A stretch of 64,000 nucleotides of DNA from Ailanthus altissimus (Eukaryota; Streptophyta; Magnoliopsida; Sapindales; Simaroubaceae). The stretch covers positions 15,100,501 through 15,164,500 of the forward strand of contig OX327690.1 in NCBI GenBank assembly GCA_946807835.1. The letters are read 5' to 3'. How positions within the stretch are numbered: position 1 is the first letter of the stretch; each line of letters begins with the position of its first letter. A model generated the notes under the pieces. It saw nothing but the letters and a program-made list of their open reading frames with translations, did no database searches and had not been told where the DNA came from. A program made the position numbers and the translations under genes. This document shows, in pieces, positions 44,697 through 56,958 of this stretch.

Positions 44697-46950
44697 TGTT
44701 GTGTAATATGGTGTGTGATGTGTATAGATGTGTATAATTTCAAAAATTAAATACGCAACGGAAGTATTCATACATATTAAACAATATGTAACATATTCAA
44801 GCATGTATGATCATTCAAGTACATATATATCTCATATATATATTTCATGCATGATATAAAATGAATAACAAATAAATAACCTACCCGGATATGAAGGTAG
44901 CTTTACAAATCTTCAAGAACTCCAAGCTTCAATTTGTTGAGCTCACCTTGAAGTGTTCCCTTGCACAATTCTAGTTCACAACTAAATCCGGTGGGATTGT
45001 GAAGCTAGAATGGCAGCCTTGAATTTCCAGCAAATGATTATTTTAACACTTAAAATAATTTGTCCTTTTGATTACTACCAAGAGATGAGAAGAATTGGGT
45101 GTTTTCTATAGTTCTTTACAACTCTATATGTTGTAGCTTGGTAAGCCTTTGCATTTTCTCTCAACACTTTGAGGAAAACACTTAGGAAAAGCTCTCAATC
45201 CTCTCTCTTTTCTCCTAGTACGAATTTCACTCTATCTTGCACACATTGAATTCTTTCAATTCTTTCTTAAGTGCAAAGAATGATTTCTCTTAGTGCTCCA
45301 CCACCACTTAACCATGTTTGCCATTACAAACATTAATCTATCATATTTTTCACTCACCAATTTGATTCAACCAATTGAATCAATTTCTAGAGAGTCAATG
45401 GCATTTAATCAATGTTAAGTGGTTTTACCACTTCCTTAGTGCATCATTTAAGAATTACAAAGTGGTAAACTTTCCTTATTATTAATAACAAGTGCATTCT
45501 CCATTAGTAAATGGTGTTTGCCACTTATTCCAATTAATAATAATAATTTGATTAATATATAAAATATTAATAATTCAAAACTATTTTGAATATTTACATT
45601 TACCATATATGTATTTACCAAGCAAGGTAAATAGGTAAATACATGGTAAATAATTTATGGAGCAAGATTATGTCACTTGTCAAATTTCTTATTGGTTAAC
45701 AACTCTTGTAAACCAATAATGTGTTTTACCTTCAATTATTGACAAGTGAATAATAAAAGGAATCTAGAAACATTTTTCATTTTGCTGAAAATTGTTGGAT
45801 TAATTATTCAATCCAATTCGCCGCCCTAGTGCACAACGAGTACACTTCATATTGTGAGACTCTCTAGGTCCATGCCCAATTTGTCATATGAAACTATTTC
45901 ACACGTCCGTGAACAATGTCCCACACACATGTTACAGATATTACAAAACGGCGCATTAGACCATACAATTTGAGGTTATAACATATTCGTATAATCCTTC
46001 CATCATAAATATCCTAGAAGAGCGGAGATATAGATCAACACCGTCAAGTCTCCATGTGCTCAACCATAAACTTATCTCTAGATTTGTATTTCAATAAATA
46101 ATATCCATAAACACTTTCACGATATTATTTTCCCAAGAAATTCTTGGATGTCTGCTTATGGCCATAAGACTTTCTGAAATACAATCTTAGAGTTACATGA
46201 TATTTTACTCACCCAATTGAGTTGATGGATCCCATATCTGTACACACCGGACTCCATGAGCATCGGATCATACCCAGCGACACCCAGCGGTCAGACCATG
46301 AAAGGTATCTAATATGTGTGAAACCAAAGTATGATGGATCACTCACAAGTCCACCGTGGCACTCAGGTCTAAGGACCACGAATACTACTCAACTCGAAAG
46401 ATCCTCCATTGACGGCTTTATGGGATGTCTATTGGAGATCTTTGTAAGTCTGTTCAATATTCAGTCCTTACTGAATACTTGTATCTCTATACGAGTTTCC
46501 ACTAAACTCATGGTCTGCTAAGACTAACCATCTGGACTATCTAGATATAGACATACACTGATCTATATATATATATTAAGATCTTCACTAGCAGACCCGC
46601 ATTAGTGAAGGTAGATCAGGAACATTAAATTTAAGAACATATTTGCATAACAACATTTCTTAGCACCATTTGCAACCCATTGCAACTATATCATTATTAA
46701 TATATTCTTAGGTCTTTGTCCCATTTCAGACAAGGCTCTAACTCTTTAGATTTTACTAACTCTTAGTTCTGATCTAAACTCCTTTAGATCAGATCTGAAC
46801 TCGTTCAGATCATACAATGTCTAAAATGTTACAAGCATTTTACCATATTTATAAATAAAATAATTAGTGATATATTGAAATCATAAATGTATAAACATAA
46901 AGCAAATATTTATACATAAAAGGGATGGCACGTAAGCACAAATCCCAACA
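44697..46950 (-). repeat. 5' LTR of the young copia
   Basis: Plus-strand ends TGTTGTGTAATATGG and CAAATCCCAACA, followed by the AGAAT target copy. The length equals that of the 3' LTR. Confidence 0.95.
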
Positions 46951-46955
46951 AGAAT

Positions 46956-48357
46956 ACCATGCTCTAGCAAGTGATACTTACCTCCTCGATCAGATCGAAG
47001 GATCTTAAGTGTTTAACTAATTGCTTTTCAACTTTAGCTTATGTTAAAAATTCTTTGAACTTTCTAAAAGTTTAAGATTTTTTTTATATTAGGTAAACAT
47101 AACCGTATCTCGAATAGTTGTCAATAAATGTGACAAAGTATTCATAACTGCCATTTGCTTATACGTTTAATGGATCGCAAATGTCACTATGTATAAGTTG
47201 AAGTTGTCTTTGGCTCTTTCACCCTTAGTTATTCATCTCTAGATAAGACTCATATACAAGAATAATGGCAACATTTTGCTCTCTTAAAGGACTATCATTT
47301 ATTAACCTGTTGATCCTATCCAGATTAATATGACCTACCCTAAGATACCAAAGATATGTGTCATTACTCTGAGAAATATTTTTCCTTTTAGTAGATTGAG
47401 GATGTTCTACTTTAAATAGTTTAGAATTAAATAATGAGGGCTCATCGGGCCTTAAAACATAAAGCCTATTTTCTAATTTCCTATGACAAATATCTAAACT
47501 ACTTCTGCCAATAATAGTCTCATTATTATAAAATGTAATATTAAATAATTATTAATGCAACTTAGAAATAGGAATCAAATTCCTTCTAAATCTAGAAATA
47601 AAATAAACACGATTCAAAATAAAAAAAATTATTTTCAAAATTCAGTCGAGCCACTTCCACTACTAAAATCAAAATGACCGCCCATTGCCAACCTGTATGG
47701 TAAAGTCCCCATTGGCAAGTTCTTTAAAAAACTAAGCATTTGAAAGGAAGAACAAACATGGTTAGTGGTTCATGAATATATTATCTAAAGAGATAATTCA
47801 TCTTCCACTAAACATACTTCTAGAACTAATAAATCATATTTATTTTTATTCTTTTTTCTTCTGCTTGGAGAGGTACCTTTTACAATTCCTCTTCCAATGC
47901 CCTTCGACTCTATAATGTAAACATTTTCCTTTCTTTGCCTTAGAGTCTTTCTTCTTACTCTTTTTGCCGTTGAAGGCTTTGTTGGCTTTCTTGAGCTGCC
48001 CTCCATAAATTGAACCACCACTAGTGTTCTTCCTCTTTTTATTATTTTAAGAAAAAGACGACTTGGCTTCAATAATATTTGCCTTAACCTCTTTGGGCTT
48101 ATCTTTCAATATAGCTTCAAAGGTCTGCAGTTCATTGAGTAGCTGAGTCATACTATATGACATCTTATTGATAGCATAATTTATTTTGAATAGCGAAAAT
48201 GCTAAAGTAAGAGACTCTAGAATGATGTTGACTTGGGTCTTTTCATTTATGGTGGCTCCATGGATCTCTACTTGATGTGTTAGGTTGATCATGTTCAAAA
48301 ACATACCCACGCATTGGAACTCTTTTTTTTTTTTTTTTCCATTTTAACGTTTATGTA
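46956..48357 (-). pseudogene. Integrase, GAG-pre-integrase and gag C-terminal remnant of the large copia
   Basis: Minus-strand pieces include KILRSDRGGKYHLLEHGI (integrase, 46956-47010), which continues at 37069 beyond the young copia. LGHINLDRI-like sequence lies near 47300, and a knuckle-like GHWKRNCKRY with one Cys lost lies near 47880-47930. Gag core with KTQVNIILESL and MTQLLNELQTFEAIL is at 48090-48250. There are many stops and frame changes. The hAT MITE splits gag at 48358. Confidence 0.7.
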
Positions 48358-48365
48358 GCTATTAG

Positions 48366-48953
48366 TATGGGTGGGCACGGTCCGGTTCGGTCTGATTTTT
48401 TGTAAAACCGAACCGAACCGGCCCGGTTTGGTTTTTTGGAAAAATAAAATCGAAATCAATTTTTTTAATGAGAAAAACCGAACCGGTTTTTTTCGGTTCG
48501 ATTTTTTCGGTTCAGTCCGATTTGGTTTTTTCAATTTTTTTATTTTAAATTATGAATCTTTTTTAATTTTCGGTCCGATTTTTCTGATTTTTTCGGTTTT
48601 TTCGGCTATTTTTGGGTGAAAAAAACCGAACTGGAACCGAACCGGACTTTGGGTGGGCAAACAAAATCGGAAACCGAAAAACCGAACCGAACCGGTCGGT
48701 TCGGTCTGTTTTTTTTATTTTAAAAAAATCGATTTGGTTTTTTGGGGAAAAAAACCGATCGGTCCGGTTCGATTTTTTTCACCCAAAAAAATAAAAAAAA
48801 AAACAGGAAAACAACCGAAAAAATTGAAAAAATTGGAATTCATAATTTAAAATAAAAAAATTGAAAAAACTGGAAAATCGAACCGGACCGAACCAAAAAA
48901 AACCGGTTCGGTTTTGCAAAAAATCGTATCGAACTGGACCGTGCCCACCTCTA
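48366..48953. mobile_element. hAT-type foldback MITE (588 bp) in gag of the large copia
   Basis: The ends are TATGGGTGGGCACGGTCC and, reversed, TAGAGGTGGGCACGGTCC, both close to the common hAT-MITE start TAGGGGTGGGCACGG. An 8-bp target duplication GCTATTAG (48358-48365) / GCTATGAG (48954-48961), one change, fits hAT. The interior is almost wholly variants of GGTTCGGTTTTTT and AAAACCGAACCG, giving long self-complementary arms. Long open frames through it (rich in Phe, Asn, Arg, Thr) are artefacts of this repeat. Confidence 0.85.
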
Positions 48954-48961
48954 GCTATGAG

Positions 48962-49306
48962 TAGCTTCATGGCAGTTTTGTTTTGATTGCTGGCTAAATA
49001 TCGCTTGGAGAGAATCTTATATCGCATGTATAGTTTTCAAGTGCTTGTGCGTCATCCTGAGCATGTCGTTCATGCTGGCAAGCATGTAGCAGCATGCCTT
49101 ATTATTGGCCTGAATCCATTTCTCATTATGCTCCCAACATTATGATGAGCATTAGTTGCAGGTTGCGGATAACACTCCCCCATAAAGATAAACTTTTAGT
49201 TCTCATAGATCAGTGCAATGTTTATATTGCTTTTCCATTTAAAAAAGTTATCACTAATCAATTTTTTGTTTACTAAAAGGGCTATGATATGATTTGTACT
49301 AGACAT
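48962..49306 (-). pseudogene. Gag N-terminal remnant of the large copia
   Basis: An ATG at 49306 begins MSSTNHIIAL and continues with FKWKSNI, matching the start of copia gag (an expected NY.DWK-type motif). Near 49000 it reads SKRYLASNQNKTAMKLL, as in the usual ARQTAMK region, then runs into the MITE. Several stops lie between. Confidence 0.65.
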
Positions 49307-50904
49307 GATGTTGAAATAAATAAAGTAATTTTAAGAATTCTTAAATAAATATTATAGCATTTTTAGAATTGTAAATGTGATGCATGAATGCATAGTATTT
49401 AAACACATAAATACTAATTCGCAATAGTTTAATTTAATAGTTAATGTGCCACCGTAATGTAGGTCACATTAATTTTATATTAAAATTCAGACTATCTCAA
49501 ATTAATAGACAAAGTACAAAATATTTCATATTTTTATTTACTTACTAACTACTATTTATTTCAATCAGGATATAATTAACCGATTAATTATATCTTTGTG
49601 AGTATAACCCATTATTTTGGATCAAAATGACTTAACTCAAAATTGTCGTCATAAAATAGATTAATTCTAAAATACAGACTCAATCCTATTTCTAGGAAGT
49701 CAACCTTATTATTGACATAGACGGACACCTTCCATAAAGAGGATGAAATCAAAGCGTCGTGAAGTGCTGCCACCTATATCTCACGATGTTATACTAATAA
49801 TTGAGACTAGTTGATTTATTGTTATGTACCATCTCTCACTCACTATTTTTAACTATGTATTTTTCAAATTTATAAAACATAAGATGTTTTATAACCTCAA
49901 TAAATTATTATATCTCACATAAAAAATATTAGGTATAATTAATTAATCTTATTTGAGTCCAACTTATTGGGCTTATGTTCATTAGTTTAACTAATTTATT
50001 TATATGGGCCTAATAGTTTAGGTGAACTTAGATATTCAATTGTATGTATTAATTAATTATCTTATAATTAATAAAAATAATAATTTTATTAATCTTAAAT
50101 CAAATTATTTAATATAGGTTACTAAGAATAATGTGAAATTACTAAATTTAATTATTAAACCTAATTTCACATTATTTGATTAATTGTACTGTTCTAAACA
50201 TGTTAACTAATTTAATCTTATTAAAAATAATGTCATAATAAAATAAACTATTTAAATTTTAATTATGTTATGTATATATATATTATATTACAATAATATG
50301 AGTAGATACATATGCATAATATGTGATTATGTATGATCATGTTATAATTCATCACATAAATAAATAATATAAATTAATATTTTAATTTAACTTTAACCAA
50401 GTCCTTTAAGATTTTATTACAACTCATAAATAAAAATAAATTATAAAATAGGTACAAGCACACAGACCCAATTACATATAATCTTCTAAAATTCATAACA
50501 AATTCACTATATATATATATATATATTTTGTAATTTTGCATGGGCTTAAGAATATTTCTTAGGCCTCCAATAAAATTTTACAAAAGAGTCTAATTTTTAA
50601 ATTTTTTTTTCAAAAAATCTTATTAATGTAAGGTTCAAATACTAATAAGATTCAAAATTCAATTAAAATTTAGGTCTTCTAAGCCAAAGGGCCCTTCTGT
50701 TGCCCTAGATACACTTAGAGTGGAGTCGCCAAATACCTGGCGGCACATGAGGCCGTGCACAATTTGCCAGGGAGCAAAGGAGTTGCATTATGCAAATCAG
50801 AAATGACCACGGAATTAAAGAAAATAAATCCATGGTGGCAGTAAAAACTCTTTTTTAATCTTAGAATGTTTTGAATATATAGAAAACACCGTTCTAATAT
50901 TAAT
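49307..50904 (-). other. Presumed leader of the large copia, with an unexplained insert
   Basis: 1.6 kb between gag and the 5' LTR, mostly AT-rich. At about 50690-50835 there is a distinctly less AT-rich stretch (GTGGAGTCGCC, CCTGGCGGCAC) that I cannot assign. At 50842-50886 about 45 bp of LTR-edge sequence is repeated from 50928-50972. No TGGTATCAGAGC primer site is found next to the LTR, so this edge is rearranged. A (TA)n run lies near 50506-50526. Confidence 0.5.
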
Positions 50905-52578
50905 TGTTACAATTATAACATTCATAAGATAAAAACTCTTTTTTAATCTTAGAATATTTTGAATACATAGATTTGATGTTATAAAAACAAATAATAAATT
51001 AAGAACATACCTTATATGTTTAGTTTTCTTCTACTAAAAAATTCTAAATCAAAGCTTCCAGTATCACAATAATGGAAGGGTGAGATTCTAATTTTCAATC
51101 AATGAAATTTATTTATTGTGTTTTTATGTTGTCTCACGTGTATATATGTTAATCAATAATATTTATTGAGTAATTTTAATCAATAATATTTATTCTTAGA
51201 ATCAAACAAATATCTCTTTAATTTTATAGAAAAGAAAACATGAGCCAAAAGAGACCCTCTCTCTTTGGCTCACATGTAGTACCCAAAATTTAGGTGTTAC
51301 ACAACTTCCAAATTTATTTGATTTTTAAAAATTAATTTTTAAAATTAATCTTTTATAAAAGAAAAATCTAGAAGAGATAATTTCTTCTTTATTAGGAGAA
51401 ATTCAAGGAGAGAAAAAACCTTTTTGATGATTTCAAAACCATCATTGAGATTTCGTATATTTAATTTCTAAAATTAAATATTTTACTTTTAGATAACACA
51501 TTATCTCTAAAATTAATTAATTTATAATAAGGACACAACTATTATGTAATTACATAATCACTTTCTTTTATTGTTCACCATAATAACTCAAGAGGTGGTG
51601 TTGGAGATCTATAGACTTATAATTTTAACATTAAATAAATTATGAATAAATAATTAAACTCTTTAATTAATTAATCTAATTATTAATTCTAATGTTATTC
51701 TACTAAAAATCTAGAATTGCATTATTAAAATTGTAGATATATTTTACTCAAAATTTAGAATAGCCCATTGGTATAATCATTTCATGTAATTCAAGTCTCT
51801 ATAGATGATTCATAATTAGAGTTAGATCAATTATCATTTTACCCCTCTAATTACTTCTTTATCCTTCAGTATAATTAATTCGCTAATTAATAATTAATTT
51901 GTAACATTGTTTACAAATGAGGCGCTCTAACTATTTAATTTTAGAATTAACCCTTAAGTGAACATTCTTTCTAACTTTCGTGAGGACGGAATGGGTTCCA
52001 TATCTATAAATTATATTTTCAGCCGCTTACTTCATTACACCACTAAAATACAAATTTTTAGCCTGTTCTTTAGACAACTTGTAACGAGTATTCTAAATGA
52101 CACAATGACATAAATAGGAGTTTATAATCATTAAGGATTAATGTTGATTTGCATAAGATCATCAGTTGACGTTATTTGAATTCTTAATTAATAACAATAT
52201 TTTATATAAGAATTTAAATTACGTCTAGTCCAGTCCTATATAATTATATTATATAAAGTTTCTCTACCATAATGTCACTACATTAATGATTCAGATAAAA
52301 TCACCACATTCTCAAGTATATGAACTGCACTAGTAATATTTAATTAAAAATCATAAATTTTAATTAATTTATTATGGATTTTTTGTATTTATTATCCGTA
52401 ACTTTAATCCTCTTATATATAATAATTATATAATAAAATTATGGTTACATAAATAAACAAGAGATTTTTTTAATATTTATGTTATAACATTATGAATACT
52501 ATCCAAGTATAAAATTGTAATTTTATTTATTTAATAAAAATAGTATAAGTACATACTTTTAGGACACTATCCCTAACA
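50905..52578 (-). repeat. 5' LTR of the large copia
   Basis: 1674 bp, shorter than the 2051-bp 3' LTR because of internal deletions (for example after 51895). The ends TGTTACAATTATAAC and CTATCCCTAACA match, and ATAAT follows. Confidence 0.8.
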
Positions 52579-52583
52579 ATAAT

Positions 52584-53990
52584 TACGTTAATCAAAACAA
52601 TTCTAAACAAATTTATAGGCAAAAATATAATTATATTATAATTTTGAAAGATTGATTAATTGAGATTAAATAAAAGATGAAGCTATTTAAACGCATCATT
52701 ATATTCTGTAAACCCATTTTTTCAATAAATTAGCTACTAAAATTTGAACTTTAAAATTTTACTTAGAAGTTTACCTAAATTTTCATTACAACCTTACCTT
52801 ATAAACTAACCAATTATTATATGTTACCTTAATTTCTTAATTTTAGATAGTTAATATTTTATGATATAATATAAAGTTAATTTCAGCCCACCCTAATTGA
52901 AATGACATTTATCAATTTTATCCAACTTATTTTATAAGTCATCATTCAAACTCTTATATTATTGTTTGAATTGTTAAACTTAACACCTCACTAAGTTTGC
53001 CTAAAAAATAATAATTATATGCATAATTATTTGAAATTAAAATATCAAGACACAAATACTCTAACTATAGTTTAATAATATTTTAAACAATTTTAATAAA
53101 AAAAATTAATGACTATATATAATTTTGTTTACAATTCTAAAATTAAAATTTATAAGTTTTACTATATTTTGTCCTCTTTCTATATAATAAAGTTAATATA
53201 AATATGTTCTTAAAATTAATTTAAACAAATATTAGTTCTTACAAATAAAAATCATTACAACAAATTAAACTTATATCCTTTAACTTTCTTCTTAATTTAT
53301 TATAAAAATAAATGAAACCTAAGATTTATGACACAACAAATCAATAAATTTGAAATCTAGTAAAAAATAAAAATTTAGTTTAATTTTTTTTAAAAAAAAA
53401 GATATGGTGTACAAAGCAACCACACCAATGGCGACCAAAAACCAAGCTAGGCTAGTAAGAGGCTTCGCACAGTTGCGCCATACATGTGGGTGGCCAAGCT
53501 AAGCTAGTGCGAGGTCTTGTGCAGCTGAGGGGCCAATCTAAGCTAGTGTGTGGCCGTGTGCAATAATGTTTTCTTTTTCATTCTAATAATATGCTCTGGA
53601 TCTCCACTTGAGCCGTAAGATGGTAAAAAGATTTGATATAAATGGATGTCTTAGCTAATGGATTCACATATTCATGCCATCTTAGAGAAATTGTTAAAGG
53701 AAATATGAACCCAACAGAGACGATGAATTTTTCAAAATTCATCAAAAATTTCAAAGACAAATCAATGGAAGAACCTTAGGAAAGGAGAAAACTGAAGTGC
53801 AAGAGAAGGAAAGAAAAGAAAATTGATATTTGGAGTTTAAATTTGTAATTTTGTATTAATAATTTATAATTTTATTATCAGATATCAGAGATAATTTTAA
53901 TAATTCTCTTAAAGTAAGATTTAATTTCAATAATACCCATAAGTTAGATAAATTAGCAGCAATACCCAAAGGTCAAGGAATATTATCTCA
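52584..53990. repeat. Old tandem unit C, right of the large copia
   Basis: It opens TTACGTTAATCAAAACAATTC, matching the start of unit B at 25330. It then shows the same order of blocks: the AT-rich lead, the GC-richer island at 53405-53565 (GGCTTCGCACAGTTGCGCCAT), GATGTCTTAGCTAATGGATTC, and a MITE-like fragment from about 53880. It is clearly more diverged from unit B than the 3.2-kb duplication copies are from each other. Confidence 0.6.
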
Positions 53991-56958
53991 AAGTTAATGG
54001 GTAAAGAGTAATAAAATTATTATAATTTTGTGTCTAACTTCAATCAACACATATCAAATTAATTGAACACATGGCATTGTAGTTGTCGACAAAAAATTCC
54101 TTATCTCGTGTTACCTATCTCCAAATAGACCCTCAAACTATCCACTTTGTATGCTTTTGCTTACCCATAAAGGATATTGAAACGAAACAATTTAATTACC
54201 ACAAAATATGATGATCAAATTGTCACCATGAAAGTGGCGCTAGAGACAAATAAAGAGACGCAGGAGAAATCATGAAAACGAACTCATGAATTTTTTTTTT
54301 TCACAGTTTGATGTACTTTTGGTTTTGTTTTGTTTTTTTTTTTTTCCTTTTATAGAATTGGTTGGTTGATTTGCATTAGGGTTTTGAGTTGGTATGTATT
54401 ATTATAAGTTTTGTATTTATTTTATTTTGAATATGGTATTATCATTTATTGGGATTAATTTTAGTTGTTGCATGTGGGTATATTACTTGCAAGCTGAGAT
54501 AAAAAAATATGATTTATTTATATTGTGCTAATGGATGATTTTATTATAATTTATTTGTACTTCTAGGAAGCTAAGATACCAAACTAAATCAAATCTGATT
54601 CCAACTTGATGTTTAACATTGTTTAATTTATTATAATCCACTATTAAAAAGAATTAACATGATATGATATATTCCCTATTTGTCCATGTGTATGTCTGTG
54701 TATATAAATGATAATGCTTCAATGAGACAAAACTTTCTTATTACTCAATTTGTACGTAGGTACATTACTTGCATGACCCTGATGTTTGCTTTGAATACAT
54801 CTGTGTTTGTGTGGTTTTATTATGAATTTGTTTTGTTTCTAGAGTTATTATATTTACATTCATTTCATTTCATGATGGTACTATTTACTTTGACTATATC
54901 TATGTTTGTTACATGTTGAATTATGCAAAATATAGATCCTAAAGTATTTAGTAGAGTTTATTTGTTAAACTATGTTATAGAGGATATTACGAATAGAATA
55001 ATCCATCCCAGGTAGAAAGACAAAGGTGAAGCATTCTTACATTGGTCCGGAGTTAGACTACAACTGAAAGATAACATAAATGAAGAATTGATGTTTGAGT
55101 AATTTAGGTCTAAGGGACTTAAAAACATCGATATAACCATAATGCAGTGTCATTAGGTGTAGTCCACATTTGATTATTAGAGAGTCAAAGCTTAGTAATT
55201 TAAAACATAATGAAGAAATAGATAATATAGTGAGTCAGTAATTCGACAATTGTCATGCACCACCCAATCTAATTGCAAAACCCGATCCCATCTTAACTTG
55301 CATGAAATCCCCTCTCAAAGTGGTTGTACCACCTAAAACCATCCAAATGTTCCTGATGTTCTTAAAATTCCCACCCAAACACAACCATATATTTTTGAAA
55401 ATGATAACCAAAGTAGTTCTACCACCCAAACATAGCTAAATGTTCTTGACTATAGTGTATTAGTTGGTTTAAAAAGCTAATATATTGAATAATGTGTCAA
55501 TTTGACCTTTAATAATTTCTCTTTAATGTGCAGAGGAATGGATCAAGTAATTAAAAGGGATCTACATCATCCACTACTATAACAAAGGGATGTGGAGTGG
55601 CAAGAAATGCATTCCGTTACAGTTAGTAATATTTTCTTAGTCTTCTAAAAATATTTTTAATTTATAAATTATGTATCATTTTAGGAAATAGAGGAAGAAG
55701 GAGATCTGGCAGACTTAGAAAATAATAGGGATTGTGATGGATTTTGAAAAAGTTTTTTTTACTTTTGATATAAGTATCGATGAATTTTGTAAGAATCATA
55801 ATGCAAACTAGTGCAGTGGTTGAACCCTTATTATGGATATTGGATATTTTGAGTTTTTTTCCATTTATAATATTTTGAGTTGTTGACAGTACATTGAAGG
55901 TTTTATGCCTTTTGTCAATATTTTAAGTTGGTCTCAGTTAATTCATTTCTATTTACATATTTCATGCATACAATATTAACTCTTGGTGCATGTCACTTTT
56001 TGCTTCACATGACAACGGTACACTCACTAAGACAACTAATAAAATATATAATCAATTTTTCATCACACTTTTCACTTCATCAAATTTTTTTGTTATGTTT
56101 ATTTGACCAGTAAGCACCCTATAAACTTCGCCATACATACATCTAGACTCTGTAATACTTCCACAAATAAAGTAATTTCATAAACTTTAAGCATCCATTA
56201 GTTAAATTTTTCTTTTTTTAATTCTCAAAATTTGTAATAATTATATTTTTTCTCTCACAATTGAAGTACAACTTATGAAAGTTGTTCTCTAACTTCAATA
56301 TCTTTACAACTACCTTATTTTTTATATATACAAATTTTTTTCTTAAATTTAATAAGTCTCAATTTTACTTCACTTAAATTTATAAGGGTTGACCATAATT
56401 ATGCACGAGTGATTTTTGAAGTTGTTATGAGGCAGTTGCGAGACAGTTGCAAGATAAAATTTTTTTTAGGTAATTGTTAGGTAGTTGATAGATAAAAGAA
56501 GAATTTGCAAGACATAATGTGCAAAAAAAAAGGGCCAAAAGTATCACCTTTTAGAGGGTATTATTTAACTGTTGTATTGCAATGGTCACTTTTAGTTCAA
56601 AGGCAAAAATATTAAATGCATTAAAGGAATTAAATGATGTGTACAGGAGCATATTTGTGATATCACCGCCGTTATTCTAATAATTAAAGAATGAGAAGTT
56701 GATCTTTTTTTTTTTTTGGCCGGTAAGCAAATGTTTTTAGGAAAATCAATCTTCTTGTAAGTTGTATATTGACATATTTGTTCAATCACCACTGTTAATG
56801 TTTACAGGGGCAATTGAGTTTCTTTCATGCGCTCTAATATAGAATTTGTTAATTTTAATAAAATATTTTTTAATAATTAGACATTCTTACTAATTTTTTA
56901 TATATATAAAGATTATTAAAATTAAGTTTTACCTTAAGGATTTGCCGAAATTATTTTA
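53991..56958. other. AT-rich DNA with possible transposon-gene debris
   Basis: No intact gene. Between about 54950 and 55770 the sequence is less AT-rich and has exon-like pieces: a stretch opening after GTGCAG near 55533 with Gly/Ser/Thr-rich coding (TSSTTITKGCGVARNAF-like), and after an intron-like gap EIEEEGDLADLENN before a stop near 55745. I do not recognise the family. A Mutator- or hAT-type element is possible, but no termini were found. Confidence 0.3.

Larger units (their letters stand above)
37075..46950 (-). mobile_element. Young full-length Ty1/copia retrotransposon (9.9 kb)
   Basis: Both LTRs are 2254 bp and nearly identical: I count about twenty-odd substitutions and two offsetting 2-bp changes, near 1 percent. 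A perfect target duplication AGAAT lies at 37070-37074 and 46951-46955. It has a PBS, polypurine tract and a single gag-pol frame, all on the minus strand. It is inserted in the integrase region of the large copia. The frame carries seven stops but no frameshift, so this copy is non-autonomous. Confidence 0.95.
30658..52578 (-). mobile_element. Large old Ty1/copia retrotransposon carrying nested insertions
   Basis: Both ends have LTRs whose plus-strand start is TGTTA[G/C]AATTATAA and end is CTATCCCTAACA, flanked by a perfect 5-bp target duplication ATAAT at 30653-30657 and 52579-52583. Subtracting the nested solo LTR (32918-35201), young copia (37075-46950) and hAT MITE (48366-48953) leaves about 9.2 kb. 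Broken gag-pol pieces read in order on the minus strand from 49306 down to 32720. The nested junctions rejoin coding sequence correctly, for example integrase across 37074/46956 and RNase H across 32917/35207. The reading frame is heavily disrupted. Confidence 0.85.

Noticed and set aside
48295..49027. Open frames rich in Phe, Asn, Arg and Thr on both strands
   Set aside because: Translations of the GGTTCGGTTTT repeats in the hAT MITE.
54680..54919. 79-codon plus-strand frame with hydrophobic stretches
   Set aside because: T-rich DNA encodes Phe/Leu/Val by chance; no conserved motif or context.
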